A DNA stretch of 64,000 nucleotides from Termitomyces sp. T153 (Eukaryota > Basidiomycota > Agaricomycetes > Agaricales > Lyophyllaceae). Shown one piece after another: positions 11,927 to 23,829 of this stretch. The position numbers were made by a program, and so were the translations under genes. The stretch is taken from assembly GCA_018296165.2 (NCBI GenBank), contig JACKQL020000013.1, positions 248,001 to 312,000 on the forward strand, given 5' to 3'. The notes below the pieces were generated by a model. That model did not search any database. It saw only the letters and a program-made list of their open reading frames with translations, and was not told the origin of the DNA. Positions within the stretch are counted from its first letter, which is position 1; the number at the start of each line of letters is the position of its first letter.

Positions 11927-12523
11927 TCTAGTTGTTCGCCTTATACCCTTGTCATCAACTACTTACACTAGACTTCGAGGCCGTTGTGTTCTTGTACGCA
12001 TATTGATCCGATGCGCCTGTTCAATACATTACATCTTCGCGCTTGACTCGTTATCACCTTGATCAACTAACCTTGTCTTGTCGGATGCATATTTCTTCTG
12101 CATGCTCAGAAGAGTCATACACTAGAAAGATGAAACCGATCACGTACTTGAACAATCATTTCACTAAGCGAAATAGAGGAATGATACAACCGAAGCAGAT
12201 CTCAAGCTACCAACCAGTGACTGGCATATTGAAGATACAAATTTATGTTGTATGTTCTCATGATGTCAAAGGAAAGGAAGAATTTATGTCACCACTCCGA
12301 GCAGAGGCCCACCGACGGCAACCACTGAAATCACAACAGTGGCGTGAGTAACAGAAACAGTGCAAACTGACGAAAGAACGCATGTCACGACGTTCATAGC
12401 CAACCACGTTTTACTATGCGCAATCGTCAGATTTGAATATTCAAAGTTCAACTAGTAGGTAAAGACATGTCAAATAAGCATTGTAGGAAGATAGAAAGAT
12501 AAATGAATACAAGAGACGCTTCA
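11927..12523. other. Intergenic between convergent genes
   Basis: This is the 3' flank of the Gly/Asn-rich gene and of the minus-strand IWS1 gene. No coding or structured element is seen. Confidence 0.4.
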
Positions 12524-13894
12524 TCACTTTGGTCCTGCGGATCGTTTGTTGAATTGTCTCAGCCGGTCCATTTGTCTCCTTCTTCTCTCCACATCTTCGT
12601 CAACACTCATACTTCCTCGTCCCAGACCAAGTCCCGCATTGGATCGTGGGGCAACAGTATAATTGCCCAGCTCCCTTTGTGGTATTGAGACAGCGTTCTT
12701 TCTCACTCGGTTCTTCTCATTTTCCTTCGCCCTCGCCATGATTGCATTCAGTTTTTCTCCAGCTCTTGCTTGAGGTTGGCCTCCTTCATCCCCATACTCT
12801 GAGATTACAGGAACGACTCTGTCTCGATATGATGCGGATCGTTTGATGATTGGTCGACTCCAGATGCTGACGAGTTCCTTGGCTACCTTTGCAATATCTG
12901 GAGTTGCCCTCTTACATTTCGTATAAAATAGCACCACTTTGCCCAGGCCAGACTCTTTGAGAACAGCGCTGTCAATGAACTCCATCTTGCGCAAGATGGC
13001 GAAAAACTCTCTTTGAATGTTGAGAGCGGGGAGAGAACGATCTGGGAGAGGCTCAAGCCAACGCCGAACTGCCTCAAGAAGGTTGTTGTCAATCATGGAT
13101 TGAGCAAGGGAAGCTCTGCCATGGAGAAGAGCATAAGTACTTGTTAAACATGAGAAGAAATACATACTTTTGAAGCGTTTCCATGGCTTCTGGAAGCAAT
13201 TTGAGCTTTGCGAGAGCAGGTAGCTTCTCAACATTTGCGCGTTGATCCTCTTCGGCTGCGGCATTCATTGATTCTCGCAAACGAGCGACCTCGTCATCTG
13301 CGATGGTGTCAAGGACTTCCTCATTAGCCTTTTTCTTCCCCCGACGTGCAGATTTCTTTGGTTTAAGAATTTCTTCAATTTTCATCTCAAGGCGAAGTTT
13401 GCTAGCTGTTTAAATGAAGTAAGAGAAGTTGCATGCAGGCTGAGGACCGCACGAACCTTGTTCTGGAGGCAGGTCATTCAGATCAATCTCAGGTTGTTCC
13501 CTTCTCTTTCGCTTTCGTGCTACAGGCTTCCCGTCTGTTGAAGAACGTCTCTTTGAAGAAAGTCGCTTGCTCTTAGAGTGTTTTGCATGTTCCTCCTGGT
13601 AATCATCCTCACTGTCACCTGCAGATGATTCGTATGCATCTTCGCGTGTCGAAGGCTGCACAATCTTAGCCTTTTGTGTTTTCTTGGGTTTCAAATGGCT
13701 GACATCTACGTAACAAAACAGTGAGCCTTGGCCTTGTGGAATGACAGAGTTGGCGGACCTTCTTCATCCGACGAAAGTTCAGATTGGGAACCTCCGAAAA
13801 CTTCGCGTTCGAGGTCTTCACGCTCAAGGTCGCGGGGCTCAATACAAAAGATTTAGTTTGAGTATCTGATCCACAGTGACTCGCTCCTTACCAT
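12524..13894 (-). CDS. IWS1: Transcription elongation factor IWS1/SPN1
   Basis: The minus-strand exons join to a protein with a charged, disordered N-terminal half (SSDEED, KPKKTQKAK, RKRKRREQPEIDLNDL) and a conserved TFIIS N-terminal-like domain. The domain has LLEAVRRWLEPLPDRSLPAL, NIQREFFAILRKMEF, GLGKVVLFYTKCKRATPDIA and IWSRPIIKRSASYRDR, the core of Iws1/Spn1. This factor travels with Spt6 and RNA polymerase II in the nucleus. The stop is the TGA at 12524-12526. The start is uncertain: an ATG at 13892-13894 sits directly at a splice donor (ATG|gtaagg) and gives MPRDLERED. A longer 5' exon reading PLVRPTDIHH is visible upstream but is out of phase with the next exon. The central conserved part is secure. 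Confidence 0.85.
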
Positions 13895-15823
13895 GATGAA
13901 TATCTGTTGGACGAACAAGGGGAATGTTGCTTATATAATCTCTTTGATCACGGACACGAGTCAAAACAAATCTACTGACAGGTTTTCTCTGTCACAACAG
14001 GTGTATGTATATCCAGCTACCAGCACACGGAGTATCCTGTTGTAGACTCTAGAGACTTATCAGATTATCCAAGCTCGCATTCTTGGCTTCGTTGTTGTTC
14101 AGTGCTCATGCACACAGCCGAATTTCCGAGTCACTAGAACTAAGCATTGGCTCAAATTGGCATAAATGTCTGACTGTCATGTATGAAGGACTCCACCGGA
14201 CAAAGTTATTTAGGACTGTGATTTTGCTCTTTTTAACTTGGTCTGTCTTTAAACTTGAACTTTCCCATGGTTCAACTTGGCTTTGGTAGGAGTAGTATGT
14301 TATTGGTATGGACCAATGACTGAACACCGGAGTTCTGAGATTATCTCTTATCTGCATTAAGTTCTGACTGATACAGCCAGGCTACCCATATCTACGTATG
14401 TCTTTGCCTTGGGCCTACAACTATCCCTAGCAGCAGGTGAAGCCTTTTGATAACAGGTAGCCACTGCTAGTTATGGCCATAGGCATGGTTTGAGACCTAA
14501 ATCTACTTTCTTATATGGTTGTATCATCCTCCATCAGCAGATGTTGTGGTGTGAAGAGATAAGCTGTATTGTATAGATCTAGTACATCATGAGCAAATCT
14601 TGCCATCAGTCAGATAGTCTTATGTTCACTCAGCATACATTTTAGAATTTTGTTTTGTTGAGTCCACAGTAGGTGGCATGGCAAGTCTGGTGCATCTGTA
14701 TACTGGGTAAAGGTTGTCAAGCCTGGGTGGAGTTGATGGGCGATTCATAGTCCTAAGAGGCCTAAGGACAGAATTTTTCGTTAATGAAGCGTTTCGCCGA
14801 TGTCATTGTCGAACTCACAGTATGGCGCAAGTGGTGCAAGATATAGATGTAGCCGCACAATTTTAACGCCCGTACGCAAATATCTCAATGGTTTTTAAGT
14901 ACATAATGCCAGACTACCCTGAGGTCATGCATTATCTATCCATCCATCCATCTATCTACTTATCTATCTGTCTGTCTGTCAGTCGAGGAAGACCAGCAAG
15001 GCAACCGCTCCGAGATCCGTGACATGTTGACGGGGCCACACAACCAGTGGCGTCCCATGACAATGCCTACGGTATACATCCGGTGCCCGTACACTGTACA
15101 AGGCTGGTGCCAAGGTCCAAGGCGCTGCTGTACAAAGGCTATTTATTCGAAGCTCATGTACGCATGTATCTCAGTGTAAGTAAGTACATAATGCCAGACT
15201 ACCCTGAGGGTCATGCATTATCTATCTGTCTGTCTGTCTGTTTGTCAAGGGATAACAGCAAGGCAACCGCTCCGGGATCCGTGACATGTTGACGGGACTG
15301 CGCAACCAGCGTCAATGTCCGGTGGACATACGGTTTGTACACCTTACCAGGTACGAAAAGGATGCGCCAAGGTGATGGTAGAAGGCACCCACGGTGACTG
15401 AAGGATGTGCACACCTGCGCGCTGGAAGAGCAATGGAGTGCGCGGCAGGCTAGCCAACGCACATAGTACAAACGCATCAAATGCAGGAGGCAAACGACGC
15501 TCCAAAGACCATGTGACGATGGGGAAAAGATGTGCAGTAAACAAGGTAGACATTGAAGACGCAGAAGATGCGATAGATCAACATGCATTGAACTGCACGC
15601 CAATGAGCGGCTTCAGGTAGCAAAGAATAACGACACGTGGATGTCACAGGATCTCGTACGTATTACTGAAGAGGTATTTCATCATTCTGACTAGAATATA
15701 GTAGATGGTCAGTGCTAGTCAGTGGTGACCTATCATAATATCATCTGTTTGTGGGTACTTAAGCTTAGGAGGAAGATCTAGGCGGAGTCGAAGGTTTGTG
15801 CCAAGTGCATGCATGGCTGACAA
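13895..15823. other. Gene-free stretch with repeats
   Basis: No gene is supported. It contains the large direct duplication described at 14872-15310 and short tetranucleotide tracts. It begins the repeat- and pseudogene-rich zone that runs to about 28 kb. Confidence 0.45.
14872..15310. repeat. Direct duplication of about 150-180 bp with (TCTA/TCTG)n tract
   Basis: Copy 1 (from about 14872) and copy 2 (from about 15158) share gtacgc..tatctca, then tacataatgccagactaccc, then gcattatctatc followed by a tetranucleotide tract of variable length, then agcaaggcaaccgctccg and atccgtgacatgttgacggg. The similarity weakens but continues for some 60 bases beyond. The tract is longer in copy 1. This could be two copies of a short non-autonomous element, or a local duplication. 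Confidence 0.75.
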
Positions 15824-17509
15824 ATGTCCGAGTCTGTCAGCTCCAATTATATCGACTTAGAAAATGTCGCCCTACTTCCAGCTTTGCCCATCTACATGGA
15901 CTCAAATGGTGATAGCCTCGACATTCTGCTGCGTACCACGTTGCTCCCAGGTGAACCTGGATCCCATGAACTCCTTTGTCGGAGGTTGGCCTGGTGGGAT
16001 TCAAGTTGTGTCAGATCGTGGTTCCTCGAAAATGGTTATACTTTGTATCACCGGTATCAATCTGAACAACATGACCTCATTGTTGAAATGTACCCTCCTG
16101 GGGTGGAATTACAAGAGAACATATTTCCCTATCCCTATATAGGTGGGACGGACCCCGCTTGCTCTCTGGCAAAACAATATCGAGATTGTCACGCATACTG
16201 TGGTTCCGAAGTACGTGCCTTGCAACCTCTTTTTGGAAGGGCGCTGATAATTTTTCCTGTGCTGGCAGGGTATCATTTTTTTTGCCCAAGATCGCTCAGG
16301 ACGACATGTTGCTGTCAAGGCGATATGTGATGATACCGAAGAACTTCGAATCCTCAGATACCTTCAGAAACAAGCGACACCACGCTCCACAGACGGCTTT
16401 CACAATGTGATACCGGTTCTGACTGTTCTTTCCTACCAAGGTCATTGGCTTGCCATTATGCCCAGGTAAGGGGTCTGTCAACAAATGCTATGAACGTTAT
16501 CTCATGTGGGCATTAGATGGGGTACCTCGCCTCTTAGTCCTCCTTGCCGTAGCATACACGAAGTCTTTCATTTCATACATTGTCTTCTTAAAGTCCGCTT
16601 CTACCTCCTCCTATCAAACCGATCCTTACTTTTGACATCAGGGATTGACCTTCCTCCATGAACATAGAATTGCGCACGGAGTACGTTACCCGTGCCTATC
16701 CTTTAACCTCTACTTTTGACGCAAGGCCCAGGACGTCAAGGCGGACAACATACTCGTCAATCATGTTGATCGAGACTGTTTTGACGACTATAATTCTTTT
16801 CGACAGTTGCTACGCTCGCAAAAACAACTGACATATGCCTTTTTTGACTTTGGTGGCTCCACAATGTTTTTACCTTCAATGTCTCTTGACGAATGCCGGC
16901 TTCCTAGTCATGTCTCTTTCAATACGTTGTACGATCAAATTCCAGCAGACACACTCCAGGGCGAGTTTGATTTCAACCCCTTCGTCTTTGATGTTGGAAT
17001 GTTAGGTGTCTTGTTCTGCAATGAGTTTCAGGTATGCTAGCAACATACTCGTCCCCCTGTCTCCAAGAAGTATCTGATTGCATGTTGTGTAGCGTCTGAC
17101 ACCTACTGCTCCCATGCTGGCCCCATTACTTGACAGAATGACAACCCGTGACACTGAAAGGCGTTTCAAGGCCTCAGAAGCTTTACAATTCTTCGAAGAC
17201 GAGGTCCTTCCGAAGACACCCAAGCACATACTGTCCCACTGGATACCTCTGTCTGAGAATTGGCATGTGCCATATGACACTTACGATCGATGGGCTGGCC
17301 TTGATCCGGATTTTGTGAATAAATGGGCAGCTTTCCGTGAGCCTCCGGTTCCGTTTTACTTACGTGCCCTACGATACATGTGCGAATACCCATGGGTTTT
17401 CGACACTGTTAGTTACATTCGCCGCATCGCTCGATTTATTCGTGTCCACATGACACCCTTCTTCGACCTCCTATCACAATCCCTGAAAGCAAATTGCAAG
17501 GGACGCTGA
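15824..17509 (+). CDS. Agaricomycete kinase-like protein (protein-kinase fold)
   Basis: Six exons (15824-16210, 16269-16465, 16517-16592, 16642-16680, 16732-17031, 17093-17509). The protein begins MSESVSSNYIDLENVALLPA and carries the core kinase motifs in order: GIIFFAQDRSGRHVAVKAI (ATP-site lysine), LTFLHEHRIAHGDVKADNIL (catalytic loop with Gly in place of Arg in HRD) and YAFFDFGGSTMF (DFG). The C-terminal part (FKASEALQFFEDEVLP, WAALDPDF-like) is typical of large families of kinase-like proteins expanded in mushrooms. All motif residues needed for catalysis look present, so it may be an active Ser/Thr kinase, but the substrate is unknown. A broken copy follows immediately downstream. Confidence 0.75.
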
Positions 17510-17564
17510 CAGATTTCAGTCAGCTTAGTCAACATCCCAACATTAATAACATAAAAATCTATCA

Positions 17565-18424
17565 ATGCCAGTAGTAGACTTCCAACCAGTTAGACCACCT
17601 TGTTGGTGTACCATGTCTTCGGAATGTGATAACCTGAACAGTCGGTTTGGTACTACCTCAAAGACAGGTGAACCCGAACCCTCCGAAATACTTCGTCGAG
17701 AGGTGATCTGGTGGGATTCAAGCTTCAAGTCGCGTCAGATCGTGGTTTCTTGAGAATGGTTACACTCTGTATCACCGTTATCAAGCTCACGAATTGGCTC
17801 TTGAAATGTACTTTTCTGATGCGGAATCACAAGAGCGCGTGTCTCCCTATCCCTATTTAGGTGGGCTGGACCCCACTGGTCATCTGGCGACGAAATACCG
17901 GAGTTTTCACGCACTGGATGGTGTTGAAGTGCGTATCTCGCAATCTTTCCTTGAAAGCATGTTGGTGTTCTCTTCTGTGATGGCAGGGTACCATTTCTTT
18001 TGCTCAAGATCGTTTAGGGCGACATTATGAAGGAAATCCGCGACGGCACCGAAGAACTTTGCTTTCTTAAATACCTCCAGAAGCAGGGACTACCACACTC
18101 CATGGATGACTTTCACAACGTGATGTCAATTCTGGATATTTTTTATTACGAAGGTTATCGGTTTGCCATCGTGCCCAGGTAAGAGGACCGTCCCAAAATG
18201 CCAGGAGGATTTGTCATGATCTTTGATATCAGGGATCGACCTTCCTTCATGAACATAGGATTGTGCACGGGGTACGTTACCATACTCATACTTTTCCTTA
18301 TTATTTCGACATTGGCCCAGGACATCAAGGCAGCCGATACACTCGTCAATCATGGTCTTGACGACAAAAACCCCTTCCGTCAGTCGTTACGCTCGTAAAA
18401 CAAATTGACATATGCCTTCTTTGT
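17565..18424 (+). pseudogene. Broken, 3'-truncated copy of the upstream kinase-like gene
   Basis: This stretch aligns along most of its length with the gene at 15824-17509. Matching segments include ENGYTLYHRYQ, SPYPYLGGLDPTGHLATKYR and the exon around DIKAADTLVNH. It carries several lesions. A 7-base tandem duplication of ttcaagc near 17715-17730 shifts the frame and leads to a stop. A small deletion at about 18025 removes the region of the ATP-site lysine and shifts the frame again. The short exon that encodes HEVFHFIHCLLK in the intact gene is missing. Similarity ends inside the exon just before the DFG motif. It is not expected to give a functional kinase. Confidence 0.78.
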
Positions 18425-18569
18425 CTGGATGTTCTTTCTTACGCGATACACAAGGCAAGGTGTAGTCAAAATCATCCATCGGGTATTCACGTTGCATGGT
18501 ATATCAGAGATTGCAAGAGAGAATCGAACAAGAGGAAGGGTGAGGATAATCAGCGGCACGACAACTTGA

Positions 18570-18882
18570 ATTGTTCATGAAACCCGGTAGCAACTGTTTT
18601 AGAAGGGCCAAGGGCATTAGCTTTGATGAGGCAAAGCTCACGTATTGCTAAGTCCCAAGGGAACCGACGTCAAAACTCATGAGGCAGAGCATCAGGATAA
18701 TCGGGCGAGATTGTTGTTGCTTCATCAAGAATCGTTACCATGCGTCCAATACTTTCATTTGCTGACCGATATTCATTCACAGATAGCATATTAGAGTGCT
18801 ACGTGTTTTGTTAGTCACGCAAGCTGTCATAGACTTGCATAGATAGACGTACTATAGGAGGGCTGCCTGGATTTCCAAACAT
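18570..18882 (-). pseudogene. Interrupted gene fragment of unknown family
   Basis: The minus strand reads MFGNPGSPPI, then an intron of about 60 bases, then HSNMLSVNEYRSANESIGRM and EATTISPDYPDALPHEF. An in-frame TGA follows at 18670-18672, after which a coding-like stretch (RRFPWDLAIRELCLIKANAL) continues in the same frame. The intron and the sustained frame on both sides of the stop suggest a real gene that has decayed. The family is not recognised. Confidence 0.4.
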
Positions 18883-18986
18883 CGTTGCCTCCGCTCACCA
18901 AGCCGAGCTGTTGAAGCAGGCTGCACGCAGGTGGGACAGACTGAGAACAAAGAAGACAGCAGTAAGCTTAATCTTATTCACGCGTG

Positions 18987-19080
18987 CTGGAGATCCTCGG
19001 ATTCATAGGCTAGAGAATACGTATAGTACTACGTACCTGAAGATCCTCGGATTCAATAGATGTTTAGGCTAGAGAATACG
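18987..19080. repeat. Short direct repeat, two copies
   Basis: Copy 1 at 18987-19021 and copy 2 at 19037-19080 share agatcctcggattca and taggctagagaatacg. Copy 2 has about nine extra bases in the middle. Confidence 0.6.
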
Positions 19081-19882
19081 AGGACTCCGGTGAACGAAAA
19101 AAATATCTAACCGCGATCACGTGAGTAAGACACTAAATGTAAGATGTAAAATGATTGTGGGACTCCTGCACTATACTGTTTCAACGCGAGCAGCATCACC
19201 AAGCTGCGTGCATAATGCGATGTCCGTAGCTCGACAAAGCTCTCCGTAAGCGATACTGGGACTATCGAAGGGAATTGCCATCGCCGAGCTAATGAGAGTG
19301 TCCCGACTTGCAGGTGCTTACATAGGCAAGGAACCAAGATTGCAAAGTTCAAAGTTCAAAGTCAAGTTGGGATGTGGGAAAGTTAAGTTCTGTATTGAGA
19401 CAGTAAAAGCGCAACGTCACAAATTGTAAGCCTAATATTTGTGCCCGCTGAGGCCCTTCATAGTGGTGGCGTCAATGATACACAATCTAATTTTTGCACC
19501 ACCAAGCTCTAATCAACCACTAACGAACACTAACTAGATTTAATCGAGGCTGGCTGCATGGTAAGTCCTCCGCTAACGCCCTGATATATACCGGGTGGCA
19601 CTTGACAGAAAGGATTCAATCAATTTCCACCTTAAATTCTTGAGAAATATAATGAAAATGTCAACTTTTACGTGAATTTTTCATATTAACCTTTCAAAAC
19701 GACCATAGCTGAATCAACTTTGAATTCAACTTTCCGCATGTGATGTCAAACCCAGGACTGGACTGACAACGTGCCATCCTATGATAGTCCACTCAAGTCG
19801 CTTCATTTCGCAGCGCAGACTTTCACATGTGCCGCACAAGGCTCTGCCCTGTTTGGTACGGTGAGCGACACGTCCACCAGAG
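19081..19882. other. Gene-free stretch
   Basis: No coding signal is supported. It flanks the truncated rhodanese gene fragment on its 5' side. No upstream exons of that gene could be found here. Confidence 0.35.
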
Positions 19883-20155
19883 GATATTCGAAAAGTTCTG
19901 GAACAAATGGTAGGCTTGGAACACGCCGACCTGATCATCCACGGAACGATTCCTGTTACAACAAGTTGTGGAAGTGGGATGTCTGCAGGTATCTTATGGT
20001 TAGGCCTCAAACTACTGGGGTCGGAGCAAATCAGTTTGTATGACGAGGTAAGCTTGCAGAAGTGGCTGCTCCCTTGTCACTGAACTGTCGATTATTATCA
20101 GTCTTGGACAGGATATGCTATGAGGCCTATGAGCCAAATTGAGAAGTCTTTGTAA
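19883..20155 (+). pseudogene. 3' fragment of a rhodanese-type sulfurtransferase gene
   Basis: Two exons (19883-20047 and 20102-20155) are joined in phase. They read DIRKVLEQMVGLEHADLIIH, then CGSGMSAGILWLGLKLLG with SLYDE, then SWTGYAMRPMSQIEKSL and a stop. The CGSGM loop and the YDESW..RP ending belong to the C-terminal rhodanese domain of 3-mercaptopyruvate/thiosulfate sulfurtransferases, where the loop cysteine carries the persulfide. The N-terminal domain, start codon and upstream exons are not visible, so this is most likely a truncated duplicate. The retained part has no stop or frameshift. Confidence 0.65.
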
Positions 20156-21617
20156 ACTAGTCGGACTTTGGAGCGACTGGCCAAGTACGACCTCTGCCTT
20201 GGTTATATTTTTTGATTCTTTGGGGAGATGATATATGATACCAAGGTAGAGTACTCGAATTACGAGCATTATATGACCTTCTGGACAGTTACTACCTTCT
20301 GGACAGTTCTTCAAACTGTATCTTGGCAATACACACCCGGCGCAAAGGGAAATGTAGTTTGCTTCAATTGCATGTATCCAATACCGCCGTGAACAGCGGG
20401 GGACAGTTTTCCAGTAATTTACCAAAAGCCTGTGCTGCTTGAAAAAGCGGTTGAATATGTGTCAAAGTGTGCAAAAAAACCTACACCTCCCAGTATTTTG
20501 TACTTCAATTTGATGTTCTTTACCATGGTGATATACAGTCAATTGCCACCTGACAATGACACAGAAAGTGCTGGTGAAGAAGTGTCGAGAAAACCATGAC
20601 TTTGCATCATTAATCATTCTTGTCGACTCTTATGTTCTCAAGTTCTGGACTCCTTTTACAATACTAATTTGTCATTATTTCATTACTTCTCCTCTTTTTG
20701 CTCCTCGATATTTCACAGATCCATACAAAGTCTCAAACTCCTCCTTATCTTATGAACTCCTTATTGTTGCTTCCTTATTTAGTTTTCTCTATATAAACTC
20801 ACTGTATTTGTCTACTAAAAACTAGGCAAATCAACACAGTTGTTTGATCTCCTTTCTCTCTGTCATCTTGAGTTTAGGCCCTCATCAATTTGCCCAGTTA
20901 ACTTCATTATGTTGTCCATCTAATCTTGCATCAATCGAGCCTCTGACAAGAAGGTACAAAAATGACATCTTGCCCAGAGCGTTCTCCCCAGGAAATCAGC
21001 TGATCAAGGAGCCCAATCATGTACTGGGTTTTGTCAAAACCATCAATGTGCAAGTTTGAAGCAGAATGAAGCAATTGAGGATTCCAAATGAATGGCAGTT
21101 CAACTCTAATCAAAGTTTGAGCTCAAATCAAGTCACATGTGGAAAGTGCAAGTCAATGTTGATTTGGATCATTTTGTCCAAGGAGTCCCCTCATACTGAT
21201 ATGATCCCTAGTAATCGAGCTCCTACTGAAGACATCATGTGACTACTCACACTTGCTTGAAATCTCTGATCGTTTCCATTCAATCTCATATAATTGGTAC
21301 CCCCTGGCTAATGGACTACAAAGTGACAAGATGCCTTCCATAGCTTCTGTATATCCTTACCTCTGAGACCCCAAGACCATTGATCATCCTTTCAAACCTT
21401 ACTTATTGATTATCCTTTAGCTACTCAAAGGCTGACTAAAGATGACTTTTGTATCTATCGCTGATCCTCTGGCAGCACTGGAATCCCCAACCCATCCATA
21501 TAACTCACATATACTGGATACAAATCTCAGGTCTTTTCACATCTGGAAAACAAAACTCATCAATTGGCTCTGTAAGATGATTTAAAGTTCAACAGTCCTT
21601 GTCTCATCTGAGGTTAT

Positions 21618-22019
21618 ATGTGCATGCCCCCATCTCACTCTTTAGGTATTGCTATGCAGCTCTTCTTTTCCATATATGGAGTTCTCTTTGTTGCAGTCTA
21701 CCCACCCAGTTCAGCCCTTCCTGAACCACTGCCACCAATCATACCTTCCCCAGAGAATGTCCCCAAGCATATCAAACTCACTAAATTAAATGTCCTCATT
21801 GCTCCCCCTAACCTTCTATCACCTTGGATTATTGTGCCCCCAGCCAACCAAAATGGGTCTTTTGAGCCTAGTGTTGGGTGTATTGACAACATAATCATCC
21901 ACTTGCCAGGAAAAAAAGCCCATTCTGGGTCTGATAGAAGCTACAGTTATAAGCAACTCACTGTAAGCCATCCACAGAGCAACCCAGCAAAAAAAGTGCT
22001 CACCATTAATCACACTTAG
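21618..22019 (+). other. Open stretch of unknown origin inside the CpG-poor island
   Basis: An open frame of 133 codons (for example PSPENVPKHIKLTKLNVLIA) lies in the middle of the island. It is proline-rich at first and matches nothing I recognise. It may be an exon of a decayed element gene or chance in AT-rich DNA. Confidence 0.2.
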
Positions 22020-22361
22020 AGTGCAGGGATGTGATCAGGATCATCTCCTTGAAGATCCTGCTATAGGTGGGAGCAATACTGTTGGCTTCTTCCATGGTAA
22101 TGACTACCACAATGAGAGAAAATGAGCAAGAAAAGGGCTTATTAGAGTCAGTTATGCAGGGATATGACATCAATCTTGGTTTTGGGCACAATGAGGATCC
22201 CAGTATGATCACACTTGTGACAAAAGATGACTAAAGGAAAGCCACTACCTTTCACCCTAAAGGGCATACTGATGCAGAAAGCTGTGATCCAAAGTTTACG
22301 AGAAAGAAATCAACAGGTACTCAATTGGTTAAAAACATTTGCTATCTCATGATGTCTACAC

Positions 22362-23090
22362 AGCTATGATAACACAGAAACTCTCCCTGGAAAATCATTC
22401 TCTCTAGTCTCATGGTCTGCAGTAGACATATATGCATGGCTCCTCAAGCAAGCCTCTGGCATTCTTTCAGGCACCATGATCAGCCCTTCCATAAAACTAT
22501 TTGAACAAGGATTTGACAGGTGAGCAGTAATGTTATCTTACAATCATGAACAATTCATAGTTTACCCACAACATCCTTATGTCTGTGTATTATAAATGCC
22601 TTATGTTGTTCAAAGGATCCTAAACACCACAAAATGGCAAAGCATCTCTTTCTAAACTTCATCTATTCTTTCCCTGTTATCAAAGACCTTGTTGTCTTGC
22701 TTTCATCTCTCAAATGCTCAGAGTATGTCAAAGGCAATATAACTTCACAAAGTGTAGCAGTTATGAAAGCAATGATTGCCAAATACTCCTCTGGTTTTGA
22801 CATCCCTCTACCACCTGTCTCGCAGTCTAGTGCTCCATCACCTGTGATTGTCCTCCTTATAGGTTCAGTAGGCAATCTTGGTTTACAATGTTGTTGGAAG
22901 ACTCTCATGTCAAGGAGATGTGTGCATATGACCTCAATAAAATGATGCAAGGATCCTCCTGGATTGACATTTATCAGCCCTTCAAGGATATCAGGCTTGA
23001 TGGGCACACAACTGAATGGTTGCCAATCCTTGTCAAGTCTAATTTATCTTTCAGCACCATTCCAGAAGTTCTGGAATCTTTCCTCTGAAT
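22362..23090 (+). pseudogene. Exon-like coding remnants of an unidentified gene
   Basis: Consecutive exon-like blocks occur here. One reads YDNTETLPGKSFSLVSWSAV and IYAWLLKQASGILSGTMISP up to a donor near 22520. After an intron-like gap, HLFLNFIYSFPVIKDLVVLL and AYDLNKMMQGSSWIDIYQPF continue to a stop at about 23088. Phases between blocks do not all match, as expected for a decayed gene. The protein family is not recognised. The sequence shares the CpG depletion of its surroundings. Confidence 0.3.
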
Positions 23091-23829
23091 ATTAATTGGA
23101 TTTAAGACACTGGCTGTTATTCATTGTCATGGCAAATTGTGTCATGGCTACACAATTTTGGCTACCATTGTTGATCTTGCACTGAGCAAATGTTCAATGC
23201 CCCTTCCACAAGTTTTGCACCTAGAGCACCCTTGGCCTGTCATCAAAAGAAGCATCAAGAAGGCTAGTGTTGAGATCCTGGGTCACAACCTCAAAATCCT
23301 TCCATTCCTCTGGTGGTTTCTCAACCATTGAGAAGTGCGCCGCAGCTAGGAACATGACCTCAAGAACATGGGCAGATATCATAAGTCTTTTCTTGTATTG
23401 TATCTGGAATATCAGCCCCTCATGTTCTTCTGTCATTATATCAATGCAGACACTACTCACTCTGCCACCCAAGAAGGCAATGGACTTCCAAACTCAACTT
23501 CATCAGTATGATTGACTGGCTACAGCTGATTGGCTAGTTGAAGTATAGCCACTCCCAGCATCATATCTTCATTAATTTCAGAGTTCCACTGAAACTCTGG
23601 TGTTGGGCTATCAGTAGCATTGCTAGGATCTGCACTTCTTCATCATGAAGCTCATTCAAAGAAAAATCACTTTATCTACTCAAGGTACACTATATCAACA
23701 AGAATCATTTTATTTGACTGGTTTTAAATTTGTATAATAATTTCAACTTGAGAAAAACATATTAAAATCATATAACATGTTTCTAATTGATGTTTTTCAA
23801 GAAACTTATGAGATTTCCTGAAGTGTGTA

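Noticed and set aside
10827..12062. Plus-strand open frame of about 411 codons rich in Ala, Thr and Met
   Set aside because: It is a shifted frame of the Gly/Asn repeat; the frame joined to the signal-peptide exon is the natural one.
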